A stretch of DNA of 64,000 nt, from NCBI GenBank assembly GCA_031460175.1, contig JAVKGW010000003.1, forward strand, positions 1-64,000. Reading direction: 5' to 3'. A program made the translations under genes and the position numbers. Below the pieces are notes generated by a model, which did not search any database, was not told the DNA's origin, and saw only the letters and a program-made list of their open reading frames with translations. Positions 45,924 through 53,952 of this stretch are shown here, piece by piece (position 1 is the first letter of the stretch; every line of letters begins with the position of its first letter). Source of the DNA: Armatimonadota bacterium (GTDB lineage: Bacteria > Sysuimicrobiota > Sysuimicrobiia > Sysuimicrobiales > Sysuimicrobiaceae).

Positions 45924-46839
45924 GGGGCTGGATGGGCTGCTCGGGCCCGTGGACGCCTTTCTGGATCATCTGCGGCTGGAGGTGGGGTGCAGCCCGCACA
46001 CCTGCGCCGCCTACCGGACGGATCTCGTGGACTTCGCCCGGTTCGTGCGGGCGCGGGGCGTGACGGATCTCCGGGCCGTCTCGCGGGCGGAGGTCACCCT
46101 CTACCTGTTCTCCCTCCGGCACCGGCGCATGTCCCCGGCCACCGTGGCGCGGCGGCTTTCGGCCCTTCGGACCCTCTACCGGTTCCTGGTCCAGGAGGGT
46201 GAGGCGAACACGGATCCCACGGAGGATGTCCGTGGGCCCAGACGCCGCCGCCCGCTCCCGAAGGTCCTCTCCCGGGAAGAGGTGGCGCGCCTGCTGACGC
46301 AGCCCTCCGCCCGGAGCCCGGAAGGACTCCGGGATCGCGCCATCCTCGAGCTGCTCTACGCCAGCGGACTGCGGGTCGCGGAACTCGTGGGGCTGGAGGT
46401 GGGAGACGTGGACCTGGAGGCGGAGCTCGTGCGGGTCACGGGCAAAGGCCGCCGCCCGCGGGTGGTGCCCGTGGGAAGCTACGCGGTGCGGGCCCTGGAG
46501 GCCTACCTGAACCTGGGACGGCCCGCGCTGCTGCGGGGGCGGCAGACCCGGGCGCTGTTCGTAAACCGGGCGGGAAGGCCGCTGAGCCGGCAGGGGGTGT
46601 GGGGGATGCTGCGCCGGTACGCGCGCCTCGCGGGGATCGCTTCCCCCGTCAGCCCTCATGTGCTCCGTCATTCCTTCGCCACGCACCTGCTGGAGGGCGG
46701 GGCGGACCTGCGGGCGGTTCAGGAGCTCCTGGGCCACGCCAGCATCGCCACCACCCAGATCTATACCCACGTCACCCGGGAGCACCTCCGTCAGGCCTTC
46801 GACCGCGCCCATCCCCGGGACCGGATGTCGCGGCCATGA
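45913..46839 (+). CDS. xerD: Tyrosine site-specific recombinase, XerC/XerD type
   Basis: A 308-residue tyrosine recombinase. The N-terminal SAM-like core-binding domain (about 1-95) precedes the catalytic domain with Arg in LLYASGLRVAELVGLE, His and Arg in HVLRHSFATHLLEGG, and the nucleophile Tyr in TQIYTHV. This is the XerD/XerC family that resolves chromosome dimers; chromosomal position away from mobile genes supports a housekeeping role. A GTG nine bases upstream is an alternative start. No dif-like site was identified in the window. Confidence 0.92.
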   Translation: MGDEGLDGLLGPVDAFLDHLRLEVGCSPHTCAAYRTDLVDFARFVRARGVTDLRAVSRAEVTLYLFSLRHRRMSPATVARRLSALRTLYRFLVQEGEANTDPTEDVRGPRRRRPLPKVLSREEVARLLTQPSARSPEGLRDRAILELLYASGLRVAELVGLEVGDVDLEAELVRVTGKGRRPRVVPVGSYAVRALEAYLNLGRPALLRGRQTRALFVNRAGRPLSRQGVWGMLRRYARLAGIASPVSPHVLRHSFATHLLEGGADLRAVQELLGHASIATTQIYTHVTREHLRQAFDRAHPRDRMSRP

Positions 46840-47663
46840 GCGGAACCTGGGAATCCGTGCAGGAGGCGGCCTCGGCCATCCGGGCCCGGGTGCCGTTCCG
46901 TCCCCAGATCGGCATCGTGCTGGGGACGGGGCTTGGGGCCCTCGTGGATCACGTGGAACGGACGGGCACGGTGCCCTATGCGGAGATCCCCCACTTCCCC
47001 CGGCCCACCGTGGAGGGACACGCGGGGGAGCTCGTGCTGGGCCGCCTGGAGGGGAAGCCCGTGGCGATCCTGCGGGGCCGGGCCCACCTCTACGAGGGCT
47101 ACTCCCCGCAGGAGGTAGCCTTTCCGGTGCGGGTGCTGCACGCCCTGGGCTGTCGTCTGCTCGTGGTGACGAACGCCGCGGGCGGGCTCAACCGGGAGTG
47201 GCGGGCGGGGGACCTGATGGTGATCTCCGACCACATCAACCTGCAGGCGACCAACCCCCTCCTCGGGCCCAACGACGAGCGCCTGGGCCCCCGGTTCCCG
47301 GACATGTCCCGGGCCTACGACCCGGAACTGGTGGCGCTCGCGGAGCGGTGCGCCCTGGAGGAGCGGATCCCGCTGCGCAGGGGGGTGTACGTGGCGGTCC
47401 TGGGCCCTTCTTATGAGACCCCGGCGGAGCTCCGGATGCTGCGGCTGCTGGGCGCGGATGCCGTGGGGATGTCCACGGTCCCTGAGGTGATCGCGGCCCG
47501 CCACCTGGGGATGCGGGTGCTGGGGATCAGCGCCATCACGGACATGGCCACGGGAGAAGTGGTGCAGCCCGTGACCCACGAGGAGGTGCTGCGGGTGGCG
47601 AGGGAGCTGGAGCCACGGTTCGTGCGGCTGGTGCGCCGGATCGTACGGGAGCTGGATCTGTAG
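46836..47663 (+). CDS. punA: Purine-nucleoside phosphorylase (trimeric class)
   Basis: A 275-residue purine nucleoside phosphorylase of the trimeric class I group. Marks are VLGTGLGAL (phosphate loop), GHAGELVLG, RAHLYEGYS, TNAAGGLN, GPSYETPAELRML and GMSTVPEVIAARH, the last contributing the purine site. It splits inosine and guanosine into base and ribose 1-phosphate. Its ATG overlaps the recombinase stop. The adjacent pyrimidine phosphorylase makes this a nucleoside salvage pair. Confidence 0.95.
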   Translation: MSGTWESVQEAASAIRARVPFRPQIGIVLGTGLGALVDHVERTGTVPYAEIPHFPRPTVEGHAGELVLGRLEGKPVAILRGRAHLYEGYSPQEVAFPVRVLHALGCRLLVVTNAAGGLNREWRAGDLMVISDHINLQATNPLLGPNDERLGPRFPDMSRAYDPELVALAERCALEERIPLRRGVYVAVLGPSYETPAELRMLRLLGADAVGMSTVPEVIAARHLGMRVLGISAITDMATGEVVQPVTHEEVLRVARELEPRFVRLVRRIVRELDL

Positions 47664-47669
47664 AGGACC

Positions 47670-47789
47670 GTGCGGCGGACGTGGGGCTGGATGCGAGGGG
47701 CGGAGCCGGCCGCGGCCCTGCCGGAAAGATTCCGGCGGCGGGAGGAGGGTCCGGTGGGGTCCTGGGGTTCCGGAGGGAGGATCGCGTGA
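47670..47789 (+). CDS. Possible 39-codon ORF between nucleoside phosphorylase genes
   Basis: The 122-bp gap between the two phosphorylase genes holds a 39-residue frame starting with GTG just after AGAGGA and ending in a GTGA overlap with the next start codon, the same junction style seen at real genes here. The peptide is Arg/Gly/Pro rich with no recognised motif. In such GC-rich sequence a frame this short can arise by chance, so it is only weakly supported; it may simply couple translation of the downstream gene. Confidence 0.2.
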   Translation: MRRTWGWMRGAEPAAALPERFRRREEGPVGSWGSGGRIA

Positions 47790-49090
47790 GGCCGTACGAC
47801 CTGATCCGCAAGAAGCGGGACGGCAAGGAGCTCACCGCGGAGGAGCTGGAGTTCCTGGTGGGCGGGTTCGTGCGGGGCGAGGTGGCCGACTACCAGGTGA
47901 GCGCCTGGCTCATGGCGGTGTACTTCCGCGGGATGACGGACCGGGAGACCGCGGACCTCACCCTGGCCATGGCCCGCTCGGGCCGGATGCTGGACCTCGG
48001 CGGCGTTCCCGGTCCGAAGGTGGACAAGCACAGCAGCGGCGGGGTGGGGGACAAGACCTCCCTGGTGGTGGTGCCGCTCGTGGCTTCGTGCGGGGTGAAG
48101 GTCCCCAAGATGTCGGGCCGCGGTCTGGGCCATACGGGCGGGACCCTGGACAAGCTGGAGTCCATCCCGGGCCTGCGCACGGAGATCTCCGTGGACCGGT
48201 TCGTGGAGCAGGTGCGGCGGGTGGGTTGCGCCATCGTGGCGCAGTCCGAGGAGCTCGTGCCCGCGGACAAGAAGCTGTACGCGCTGCGGGACGTGACCGC
48301 CACCGTGGACAGCGTGCCCCTCATCGCCAGCAGCATCATGAGCAAGAAGCTCGCGGGCGGGGCGGACGCCATCGTGCTGGACGTGAAGACCGGGAGCGGC
48401 GCCTTCATGAAGCGGGTGGAGGACGCCCTGGATCTGGCCCGGCTCATGGTGGAGATCGGGCGGCAACTGCGGCGGCGAACCGTGGCGGTGGTGAGCGACA
48501 TGGACCAGCCCCTGGGGCGCGCGGTGGGGAATTCCGTGGAGGTGGAGGAGGCCATCGGAGCCCTGCGGGGAGAGGGCCCCGAGGACCTGGTGGAGCTCTG
48601 TCTGGCCCTGGGCGCTCAGATGCTCCTCCTGGCCGGGCAGGCCCGGACGGAGGAGGAGGGGAAGGAGCTGCTGCGGGCGCGCCTCCGGGACGGGGCGGGG
48701 CTCCGGAAACTGGCGGAGATGATCGAGGCGCAGGAGGGAGATCCCGCGGTGGTGGACGATCCCCGCCGGCTTCCCCGGGCGCCGCGGGTCGTGGAGGTCC
48801 TGGCGCCTGAAAGCGGGTACGTGCAGGCCATGGACGCAGAAGCGGTGGGCCGGGCCGCGATGATCCTGGGGGCAGGCCGGGTGCGCAAGGACGACCGCAT
48901 CGACCACGGGGTGGGCCTATGGGTGGAGGCGAAGGTGGGAGCCCGGGTGGAGGCGGGCCAGCCCCTCGCCCGGCTCCTGTGCCGGAGCGAGGAAACCGGG
49001 ATGGAGGCCGCCCGACACGTCCGGACGGCCTACCGGATCGGGCCGGAAGCGCCCCGCTTCCGGCCTCTGGTGCACGCCGTGGTGGCGTGA
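47786..49090 (+). CDS. pdp: Pyrimidine-nucleoside (thymidine) phosphorylase
   Basis: A 434-residue member of the thymidine/pyrimidine phosphorylase family, which cleaves thymidine, deoxyuridine or uridine phosphorolytically. The start RPYDLIRKKRDGKELTAEE, the phosphate-binding KHSSGGVGDKTSL, the GRGLGHTGGTLDKLESIPG block and the C-terminal barrel-sandwich domain (GVGLWVEAKVGARVEAGQPLARLL) are present. The GTG at 47786 follows GGAGGGAGG. Its stop overlaps the following kinase gene. Confidence 0.93.
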   Translation: MRPYDLIRKKRDGKELTAEELEFLVGGFVRGEVADYQVSAWLMAVYFRGMTDRETADLTLAMARSGRMLDLGGVPGPKVDKHSSGGVGDKTSLVVVPLVASCGVKVPKMSGRGLGHTGGTLDKLESIPGLRTEISVDRFVEQVRRVGCAIVAQSEELVPADKKLYALRDVTATVDSVPLIASSIMSKKLAGGADAIVLDVKTGSGAFMKRVEDALDLARLMVEIGRQLRRRTVAVVSDMDQPLGRAVGNSVEVEEAIGALRGEGPEDLVELCLALGAQMLLLAGQARTEEEGKELLRARLRDGAGLRKLAEMIEAQEGDPAVVDDPRRLPRAPRVVEVLAPESGYVQAMDAEAVGRAAMILGAGRVRKDDRIDHGVGLWVEAKVGARVEAGQPLARLLCRSEETGMEAARHVRTAYRIGPEAPRFRPLVHAVVA

Positions 49091-50499
49091 GACGGATTTC
49101 GATCCCCGGCAACGCCCTGGTGGTTCTGGTGGGTCCCGCGGGGAGCGGCAAGAGCACCTTCGCGCGGAAGTGGTTTTCCCCCACGCAGATCGTGAGCAGC
49201 GACGGGTGTCGGGCCATGATCAGCGACGACGAATCGAACCTGGCGGTGAGCGGTCGGGCCTTCCAGCTCTTCTACGAAATCATCCGCCACCGCCTCGCCC
49301 TGGGGCGGCTCACCGTGGCGGACAGCACCGCCCTCTCCCCCCGGGTCCGGCGGGAGCTGCGGAGTCTGGCCCGCCAGGCAGGGGTTCCCGTGGTGGCCCT
49401 CGTATTCCTTACCTCTCGGGAGACGTGTCTTGTCCGGGACGGATCCCGGGAGCGCCGGGTGGGTCCGGAAGTGATCGAGCGTCACCACCGGATGCTGCGG
49501 ACGGCCCTGGAGCAGATCCCCCGGGAGGGCTACGACGCCTGGTACGCGCTGGACGAGCGCGGGCAGGAGGAGGTCGTGGTGGAGATCGCTGCCCCCTGGA
49601 GGCCGCGTGCGGAAAGCCAACCCGATCAAAAGGAGGTGAGGGAGATGACGATCGGCCGCGTGGGGGTGGTGGGGTGTGGCCTCATGGGGTCCGGCATCGT
49701 GGAGGTGTGTGCCCGGTCCGGGTACCGGGTGGTGGTGCGGGAGGTGAGCGAGGACCTCTTGCGACGGGGCCTGCGGCGGGTCGAGCAGTCCATGGCTCGG
49801 GCCGTGGAGCGGCAGAAGATCACCCCGGAGGAGCGGGACGCGGCCTGGACCCGGATCCAGGGAACCACGCGGCTGGAGGACCTGGGGGAATGCGATCTCG
49901 TGATCGAGGCCATCACGGAGAACATGGACCTCAAGAAGGAGCTGTGGCGCGCCCTGGACGGGATCTGTCCCCCGCACACCATCTTCGCCAGCAACACGAG
50001 TTCGCTCTCCATCACGGAGATGGCCTCCGTGACCAAACGTCCGGACCGGTTCTGTGGCCTGCACTTCTTCAACCCGGTGCCCGTGATGCGGCTGGTGGAG
50101 CTCGTGCGCGGGCAGCTCACCAGCGAGCAAACCGTCCAGATCTGCCGGTCCTTCGCGGAGTCCCTGGGCAAGACCGTGGTGGTGGCGAAGGACTACCCCG
50201 GGTTCATCGTGAACTCCCTCTCCCTCCCGTACCTGCTTGAGGCGGTGCGGGCCCTGGAGCGGGGGCTTGCCTCAAAGGAAGACATCGACACCGCGGTGCG
50301 GTTGGGCCTCAACCACCCCATGGGGCCGTTCGAGTTCCTGGACCTGGTGGGGATCGACACCACCTACTACATCGCGGAGGCCATGTTCGCGGAACTGAAG
50401 GACCCCAAGTACGCCCCGCCCGTGCTGCTCAAGCAGATGGCCCTCGCGGGCCTGCACGGACGCAAGACGGGGAAGGGGTTCTACGAGTACGGCGGATAG
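49087..50499 (+). CDS. Fused ORF: polynucleotide-kinase-like P-loop ATPase + 3-hydroxybutyryl-CoA dehydrogenase
   Basis: A continuous 470-codon frame. Residues 1-175 are a P-loop kinase with GPAGSGKSTFARKWF, then SSDGCRAMISDDESN and VADSTALSPRVRREL, resembling the kinase domain of T4 polynucleotide kinase/Pnkp-type proteins that phosphorylate RNA or DNA 5' ends. After a polar linker (about 176-186) the chain continues without a stop into a full 3-hydroxyacyl-CoA dehydrogenase. The linker codons include the strong ribosome binding site of the second gene, so the fusion looks like loss of the kinase stop codon: CAA at the boundary is one change from TAA. GTG start overlaps the phosphorylase stop. 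Whether a long product exists, only separate products, or whether this is an assembly error, cannot be told here. Confidence 0.7.
   Translation: MRRISIPGNALVVLVGPAGSGKSTFARKWFSPTQIVSSDGCRAMISDDESNLAVSGRAFQLFYEIIRHRLALGRLTVADSTALSPRVRRELRSLARQAGVPVVALVFLTSRETCLVRDGSRERRVGPEVIERHHRMLRTALEQIPREGYDAWYALDERGQEEVVVEIAAPWRPRAESQPDQKEVREMTIGRVGVVGCGLMGSGIVEVCARSGYRVVVREVSEDLLRRGLRRVEQSMARAVERQKITPEERDAAWTRIQGTTRLEDLGECDLVIEAITENMDLKKELWRALDGICPPHTIFASNTSSLSITEMASVTKRPDRFCGLHFFNPVPVMRLVELVRGQLTSEQTVQICRSFAESLGKTVVVAKDYPGFIVNSLSLPYLLEAVRALERGLASKEDIDTAVRLGLNHPMGPFEFLDLVGIDTTYYIAEAMFAELKDPKYAPPVLLKQMALAGLHGRKTGKGFYEYGG
49645..50499 (+). CDS. 3-hydroxybutyryl-CoA dehydrogenase (internal start)
   Basis: 284 residues from the internal ATG preceded by AAAAGGAGGTGAGGGAG, one of the strongest Shine-Dalgarno sequences in the window. 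NAD binding: GVVGCGLMGSGIVEVCARSGY. Further family blocks are VIEAITENMDLKKELW, FASNTSSLSITEMA, CGLHFFNPVPVMRLVELVRG (catalytic His) and NHPMGPFEFLDLVGID. It oxidises or forms L-3-hydroxybutyryl-CoA in butyrate, polyhydroxyalkanoate or fatty-acid metabolism. No partner beta-oxidation genes are adjacent. The same frame is open upstream through the kinase domain, so the protein may exist alone and as the C-terminal half of a fusion. Confidence 0.9.
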   Translation: MTIGRVGVVGCGLMGSGIVEVCARSGYRVVVREVSEDLLRRGLRRVEQSMARAVERQKITPEERDAAWTRIQGTTRLEDLGECDLVIEAITENMDLKKELWRALDGICPPHTIFASNTSSLSITEMASVTKRPDRFCGLHFFNPVPVMRLVELVRGQLTSEQTVQICRSFAESLGKTVVVAKDYPGFIVNSLSLPYLLEAVRALERGLASKEDIDTAVRLGLNHPMGPFEFLDLVGIDTTYYIAEAMFAELKDPKYAPPVLLKQMALAGLHGRKTGKGFYEYGG

Positions 50500-50528
50500 T
50501 TCCCGGCCGCCACGCCATGCGGCCAGGG

Positions 50529-51452
50529 TCAGGGGGGTCCTGCGGCGGAGTCCAGAAGTGCCACCTCCTCGGTGGTGAGGGACCAGCCGAGCGCTCCCGC
50601 GTTCTCCTCGGCCTGGCGGGCGTTCTTCGCGCCCGGGATCGGCACCGCCCCGCGCAGCACGAGCCAGTTGAGGGCCACCTGCGCGGGGGTCTTGCCACGG
50701 GTCCGGGCGACTTCTCCCAGGGCGCGCAGGAGGGCCGACCACCGACGCAGCTGCCGGGCGAAGCGGGCCCGCCGGAAGCCCGGGGGGAGGTTACCGGGGC
50801 CGTACTTTCCTGTGAGCAGGCCCATCCCCAGGGGGCTGTAGGCGAGGAGGACGGCCTGCAGCGCGCGGCAGGTTTCCAGGAGGCCGTTGCGCTCGGGACC
50901 GCGGTCGGTGAGGCTGTAGGACACCTGGACGGAGGCCAGGCGCACGCTCCTGCGGGCGAGGCGGTCCGCGGCCCGGCGCACCTGGTCCGTGCTGAAGTTG
51001 GAGACGCCCACGTGCTCGCACAGGCCTTCTTCGACAGCGTCCGCGAGCGCCTCGGCCCAGAACTCCACGGGGCGGGGCGGGAAGGGCCAGTGCACCTGGT
51101 AGAGGAACACCTTCGGGATCCCGAGGCGTTGCAGGCTCCGGCGCAGGGCCCGCAGGAGGCTTGCCCGGGTGAGGCGCCAGGGGAACGGCATGAACTTGGT
51201 GGCCACCAGCACCGGCGCCCGCGTTTCCCGCAGGAGCTTCCCCAGCAGGCGCTCCGCGTACCCACCTCCGTACACCTCCGCGGTGTCCACCAGCCGCACT
51301 CCGCCACGGATCGAGGCGAGGAAAGCCCCCCGCAGGTCCGGCTCGCCGTATCCGCGGCCGAAGCCCCAGACCCACCGGTCGCCCCACTGCCAGGTCCCAA
51401 GGCCGAGGGCGGGAAATTCCGCCGTTCCGATGCGGACGGTCTGGGCCTGCAC
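50529..51452 (-). CDS. Aldo/keto reductase family protein
   Basis: A 307-residue TIM-barrel AKR. The catalytic tetrad is visible: Asp and Tyr in VDTAEVYGGGYAE, Lys in LVATKF, His in YQVHWPF. NADPH-binding GAKNARQAEENAGAL lies near the C-terminus. Substrate is a carbonyl compound of unknown identity. The GTG start is 15 bp after the cytochrome c stop, lacks a Shine-Dalgarno sequence and lies seven bases after a TACAAT box, suggesting its own leaderless transcript. It is convergent with the hydroxyacyl-CoA dehydrogenase gene. Confidence 0.9.
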   Translation of the reverse strand: MQAQTVRIGTAEFPALGLGTWQWGDRWVWGFGRGYGEPDLRGAFLASIRGGVRLVDTAEVYGGGYAERLLGKLLRETRAPVLVATKFMPFPWRLTRASLLRALRRSLQRLGIPKVFLYQVHWPFPPRPVEFWAEALADAVEEGLCEHVGVSNFSTDQVRRAADRLARRSVRLASVQVSYSLTDRGPERNGLLETCRALQAVLLAYSPLGMGLLTGKYGPGNLPPGFRRARFARQLRRWSALLRALGEVARTRGKTPAQVALNWLVLRGAVPIPGAKNARQAEENAGALGWSLTTEEVALLDSAAGPP

Positions 51453-51458
51453 GGAACC

Positions 51459-51464
51459 ATTGTA
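51459..51464 (-). promoter_or_regulatory. Candidate -10 box (TACAAT) for a leaderless aldo/keto reductase mRNA
   Basis: On the minus strand TACAAT ends seven bases before the GTG start codon, which places the predicted first transcribed base on or next to the start codon. No good -35 box is at the right distance, and transcription from the upstream cytochrome gene is possible instead. Confidence 0.3.
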
Positions 51465-51467
51465 CGT

Positions 51468-51911
51468 TCAGGGCCCCTTCCGGCAGGAGATGCCGAGGGA
51501 GATCCGGCCCGCGGTTTCCGGGTTCAGGACCCGGGCTCGAGGGAGTTCCCCGTTCGCGTCCAGCAGGAAGGCCAGGATGTCCCAGTACTCCTGCGGTCGC
51601 AGCAGGTCCTCAGGGGGCATCTGTCGGGCGACCCACCGGTACAGGTCCAGGGCAGTGGCGAAGCGGCGGCAGTACTGCCGGGACGGCCCGATGAGGGCTG
51701 GCACCCGATCTCCTCCCTCACCCCGGCGGCCGTGGCAGGAGGCGCAGTAGAAGGCGTACAGCCTTTCTCCCCGCTCGATCTGGTCCTGGACGCCGCGGGG
51801 GAGGGCAGCGCTCAGCCCCACCTTGACCGCGGCGCCCAGGATCAACGCCCCGGCAAGGGCGTTACCCCACCTGCACCGGATGCGCCACGGGCCGGTTCCA
51901 TCCGTACCCAA
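51468..51911 (-). CDS. Mono-haem c-type cytochrome
   Basis: About 147 residues with a membrane anchor or signal (NALAGALILGAAVKVGLSAAL) and one CASCH haem c site; a Met in RQMPPEDLL is a possible sixth ligand. Periplasmic. It follows the sulfite-oxidase-type gene and overlaps its 3' end, the arrangement of SorA/SorB and SoxC/SoxD pairs, where a cytochrome c accepts electrons from the molybdenum enzyme. The start is uncertain: an ATG at 51947 would overlap the preceding gene by 86 bp, and the TTG at 51911 by 50 bp; no good ribosome binding site helps. Confidence 0.85.
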   Translation of the reverse strand: MGTDGTGPWRIRCRWGNALAGALILGAAVKVGLSAALPRGVQDQIERGERLYAFYCASCHGRRGEGGDRVPALIGPSRQYCRRFATALDLYRWVARQMPPEDLLRPQEYWDILAFLLDANGELPRARVLNPETAGRISLGISCRKGP

Positions 51912-53301
51912 GTTTGTTCCACTTCGGCATTTCCAGCGGCTGGGCATTCCCCTTCTCGTCGGTCGCGCGAGTCAGGATGCCGTACAGCCCGGGTGACGCG
52001 TCCCACTCGAACTCGAACCGAACCCACTCGATCTCGCTCCGTTGCCGAGAACTCAGGCGTGCACGCTGCCACCTGACCCTCGTCCGATCCGCGGGGTCCA
52101 CCTTCTTCCAGTCGTCCAGCGTGCTCAGGCGGACGATGGCATAGTCCACGCTGCGGATTTTCCCAAACGGAGACCAGGCGAATCCCCAGATGCGGTTCGG
52201 GCCCGGCCGCAAGCGGTGAGGGACTGGGTCGTCCGGCTCCACCCACTTCAACGCCAAAGCACTCCGAATGGTCGTGAAGGTGACCGGCACCCCCCGGGCG
52301 GGCGGCTGCGGCGGAAAATCGGGCCCCTCGAAGATGTACTTCTCCGTGTTCCACTCCACCCAGATGGGTTTTGTGTCCACGTAGATCGTCCCGATCCACT
52401 TGACCATCGAGGCGCAGGTCCAGCGGGGGACCACGGCCCGGAGGGGCCAGCCGTGATCCCAGGGGAGCCATGTTCCGTTCATGCCGTACGCGAGGATGGT
52501 CCCTGGGAACATCGCCTCCTCGATGGAGATCGGCCGGTTGTATTTCTTGGCACTCAGGTCGATGAGGTTAACGGCTACGGCCTCCCGTTTGACGCCCGCC
52601 CGCTCCAGAATCTCCCGAAGCGGAACCCCGTCCCAGTTGGCCTGGCTGTTGCTCCCCCACCGCCACTGCAACCCCTCCGCGGGCCGCCCCATGACGTCGC
52701 GGAAGAAGGAGCGGCCGTTGCCAGAACACTCCGTGTACGCGTTCTGGTTGACGGAGGGTAGGCGAAGGATGTCGTCGAAACTGAGCTCCAGCCGGCGCGT
52801 CACCCCCGGCCCCTCCACCACCAGCTTCCACTTCGTGTGGTCCACGATGACGCCCGCGTGGTGGGTTCGGACGTAGTACAGGGAGGTGGGGACGTTGATG
52901 TCCCCGTACTTCAGGTTCTCATAGCGCAGGGCGTAGTTCAGAGGATCCAGTCGCCAGTGACGGCTGAGGTCCTTCACGTAGGGTTTTTCCTCAGTGCGGG
53001 GCTCCGGGAAGTGGCTCGGCAGCGGGCCGAGGCGCCGTTCGGGCCCTGCAGGGGCCGCCTCGGCCACCACGCGGAACTGCCGGCACTCGCCCATGGCCGC
53101 CAGGACCGCGGCGGCACCCCCCAGGGCCAGCAGCCGGAGGAAGTCCCGGCGGCCCATGTAGTCCCGGGCGGTCCTCCACAGGACCTCCACCTGCTCGTGG
53201 GTCAGGGGAGGCTCGGAGGCCTCCAGTTCCCTCGCATGCAGGAGAACCTCGTCGACGGGGGTTCTCGTCCTTCGGCTCGCGGACTTCTCGTGCATCCCCA
53301 T
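51862..53301 (-). CDS. Sulfite-oxidase-family molybdopterin enzyme (SorA/SoxC-like)
   Basis: A 479-residue periplasmic molybdenum enzyme. The molybdenum-binding cysteine is Cys192 in YTECSGNGRSFF. Other family signs are the LVVEGPGVTRRLELSFDDILRLPS strand, GWPLRAVVPRW, ASMVKWIGTIYV, and a C-terminal dimerisation domain with an Ig-like fold. The export signal is of Tat type (GRRDFLRLLAL, residues 50-60) but sits behind an unusual 50-residue hydrophilic extension. A second ATG six bases downstream has better spacing to GGGAGGGG. It would oxidise sulfite (SorA) or the sulfane sulfur of a carrier (SoxC), passing electrons to the adjacent cytochrome c. No soxXYZAB genes are in the window. Confidence 0.85.
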   Translation of the reverse strand: MGMHEKSASRRTRTPVDEVLLHARELEASEPPLTHEQVEVLWRTARDYMGRRDFLRLLALGGAAAVLAAMGECRQFRVVAEAAPAGPERRLGPLPSHFPEPRTEEKPYVKDLSRHWRLDPLNYALRYENLKYGDINVPTSLYYVRTHHAGVIVDHTKWKLVVEGPGVTRRLELSFDDILRLPSVNQNAYTECSGNGRSFFRDVMGRPAEGLQWRWGSNSQANWDGVPLREILERAGVKREAVAVNLIDLSAKKYNRPISIEEAMFPGTILAYGMNGTWLPWDHGWPLRAVVPRWTCASMVKWIGTIYVDTKPIWVEWNTEKYIFEGPDFPPQPPARGVPVTFTTIRSALALKWVEPDDPVPHRLRPGPNRIWGFAWSPFGKIRSVDYAIVRLSTLDDWKKVDPADRTRVRWQRARLSSRQRSEIEWVRFEFEWDASPGLYGILTRATDEKGNAQPLEMPKWNKLGYGWNRPVAHPVQVG

Positions 53302-53310
53302 CCCCTCCCT

Positions 53311-53886
53311 TCACGGCTTTTGCAGTCTGGAAGGTGCAAGGGTCCACAGGAGGGCGGCGACCACGAACAGCAAGAGCCCCGGCCCAGGCCAGGTGTAGAT
53401 CGTCGCGCCCAGGATCTTCTTGGTGCCGAACACCGGCAGCAAGAGGTCGCGGACGTCCATGTAGTACGAGGCCATGGGATCCCGCGTGTAGGCCATGTGG
53501 GCGAGCCTCAACTGGGTGAGGCCGATGGCCCCTGCAGGTAGCCCCCAGAGCAGGAGGAGGACCACCCAGCGTTGCCAGCTCCGGCCCTGGACCACCCACA
53601 GGAGGGTAAGGACCACGGCCGCGGCCACGGCCATGGGGAACAGCCGCAGCTCGACGAACGCCTCGGACCGGATGGGGCGGATGCCGAACATGTGTCCGAA
53701 CCGGTTGAAGGACTGGAGGTGGCCGGCAATGCCGGTGCCGCTGATCCGCAGATCGATGAACGGCTCCCGGAACATCCCAAGGCCCCGAACATCCGCCCGC
53801 ATCTCCCAGATCGGGAGGAAGTACCCCGCGATGACGAGGACGCTGACCGCCGCCCCGACGACCCCCCGGGGTCGAACCCGATCCAT
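53311..53886 (-). CDS. Four-helix membrane protein of unknown function
   Basis: About 191 residues with four predicted transmembrane helices (GVVGAAVSVLVIAGYFLPIW near the start; then about 85-105, 110-128 and the C-terminal GPGLLLFVVAALLWTLAP). A loop of about 60 residues follows the first helix and would face the periplasm. No cysteine or haem motif is present. It ends nine bases before the sulfite-oxidase-type gene and may form its membrane partner. The start was taken at ATG 53886 because the upstream TTG extension lacks a ribosome binding site. No family is recognised. Confidence 0.7.
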   Translation of the reverse strand: MDRVRPRGVVGAAVSVLVIAGYFLPIWEMRADVRGLGMFREPFIDLRISGTGIAGHLQSFNRFGHMFGIRPIRSEAFVELRLFPMAVAAAVVLTLLWVVQGRSWQRWVVLLLLWGLPAGAIGLTQLRLAHMAYTRDPMASYYMDVRDLLLPVFGTKKILGATIYTWPGPGLLLFVVAALLWTLAPSRLQKP

Positions 53887-53952
53887 CGCTTCTCTAACTT
53901 CCGCCCGGTTCGGGTAGGAGATCAACGAGTTCTGCCAGCAAAGGGGCTGCGG

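Noticed and set aside
50505-50524. Short inverted repeat (GGCCGC/GCGGCC) between convergent genes as a bidirectional terminator
   Set aside because: Only six pairs and no T-tract on either side; in GC-rich DNA this is expected by chance.
50429-51460. 343-codon frame starting with an ATG eight bases upstream of the aldo/keto reductase start
   Set aside because: It is a different frame with no AKR motifs; the GTG-started frame carries the catalytic tetrad.
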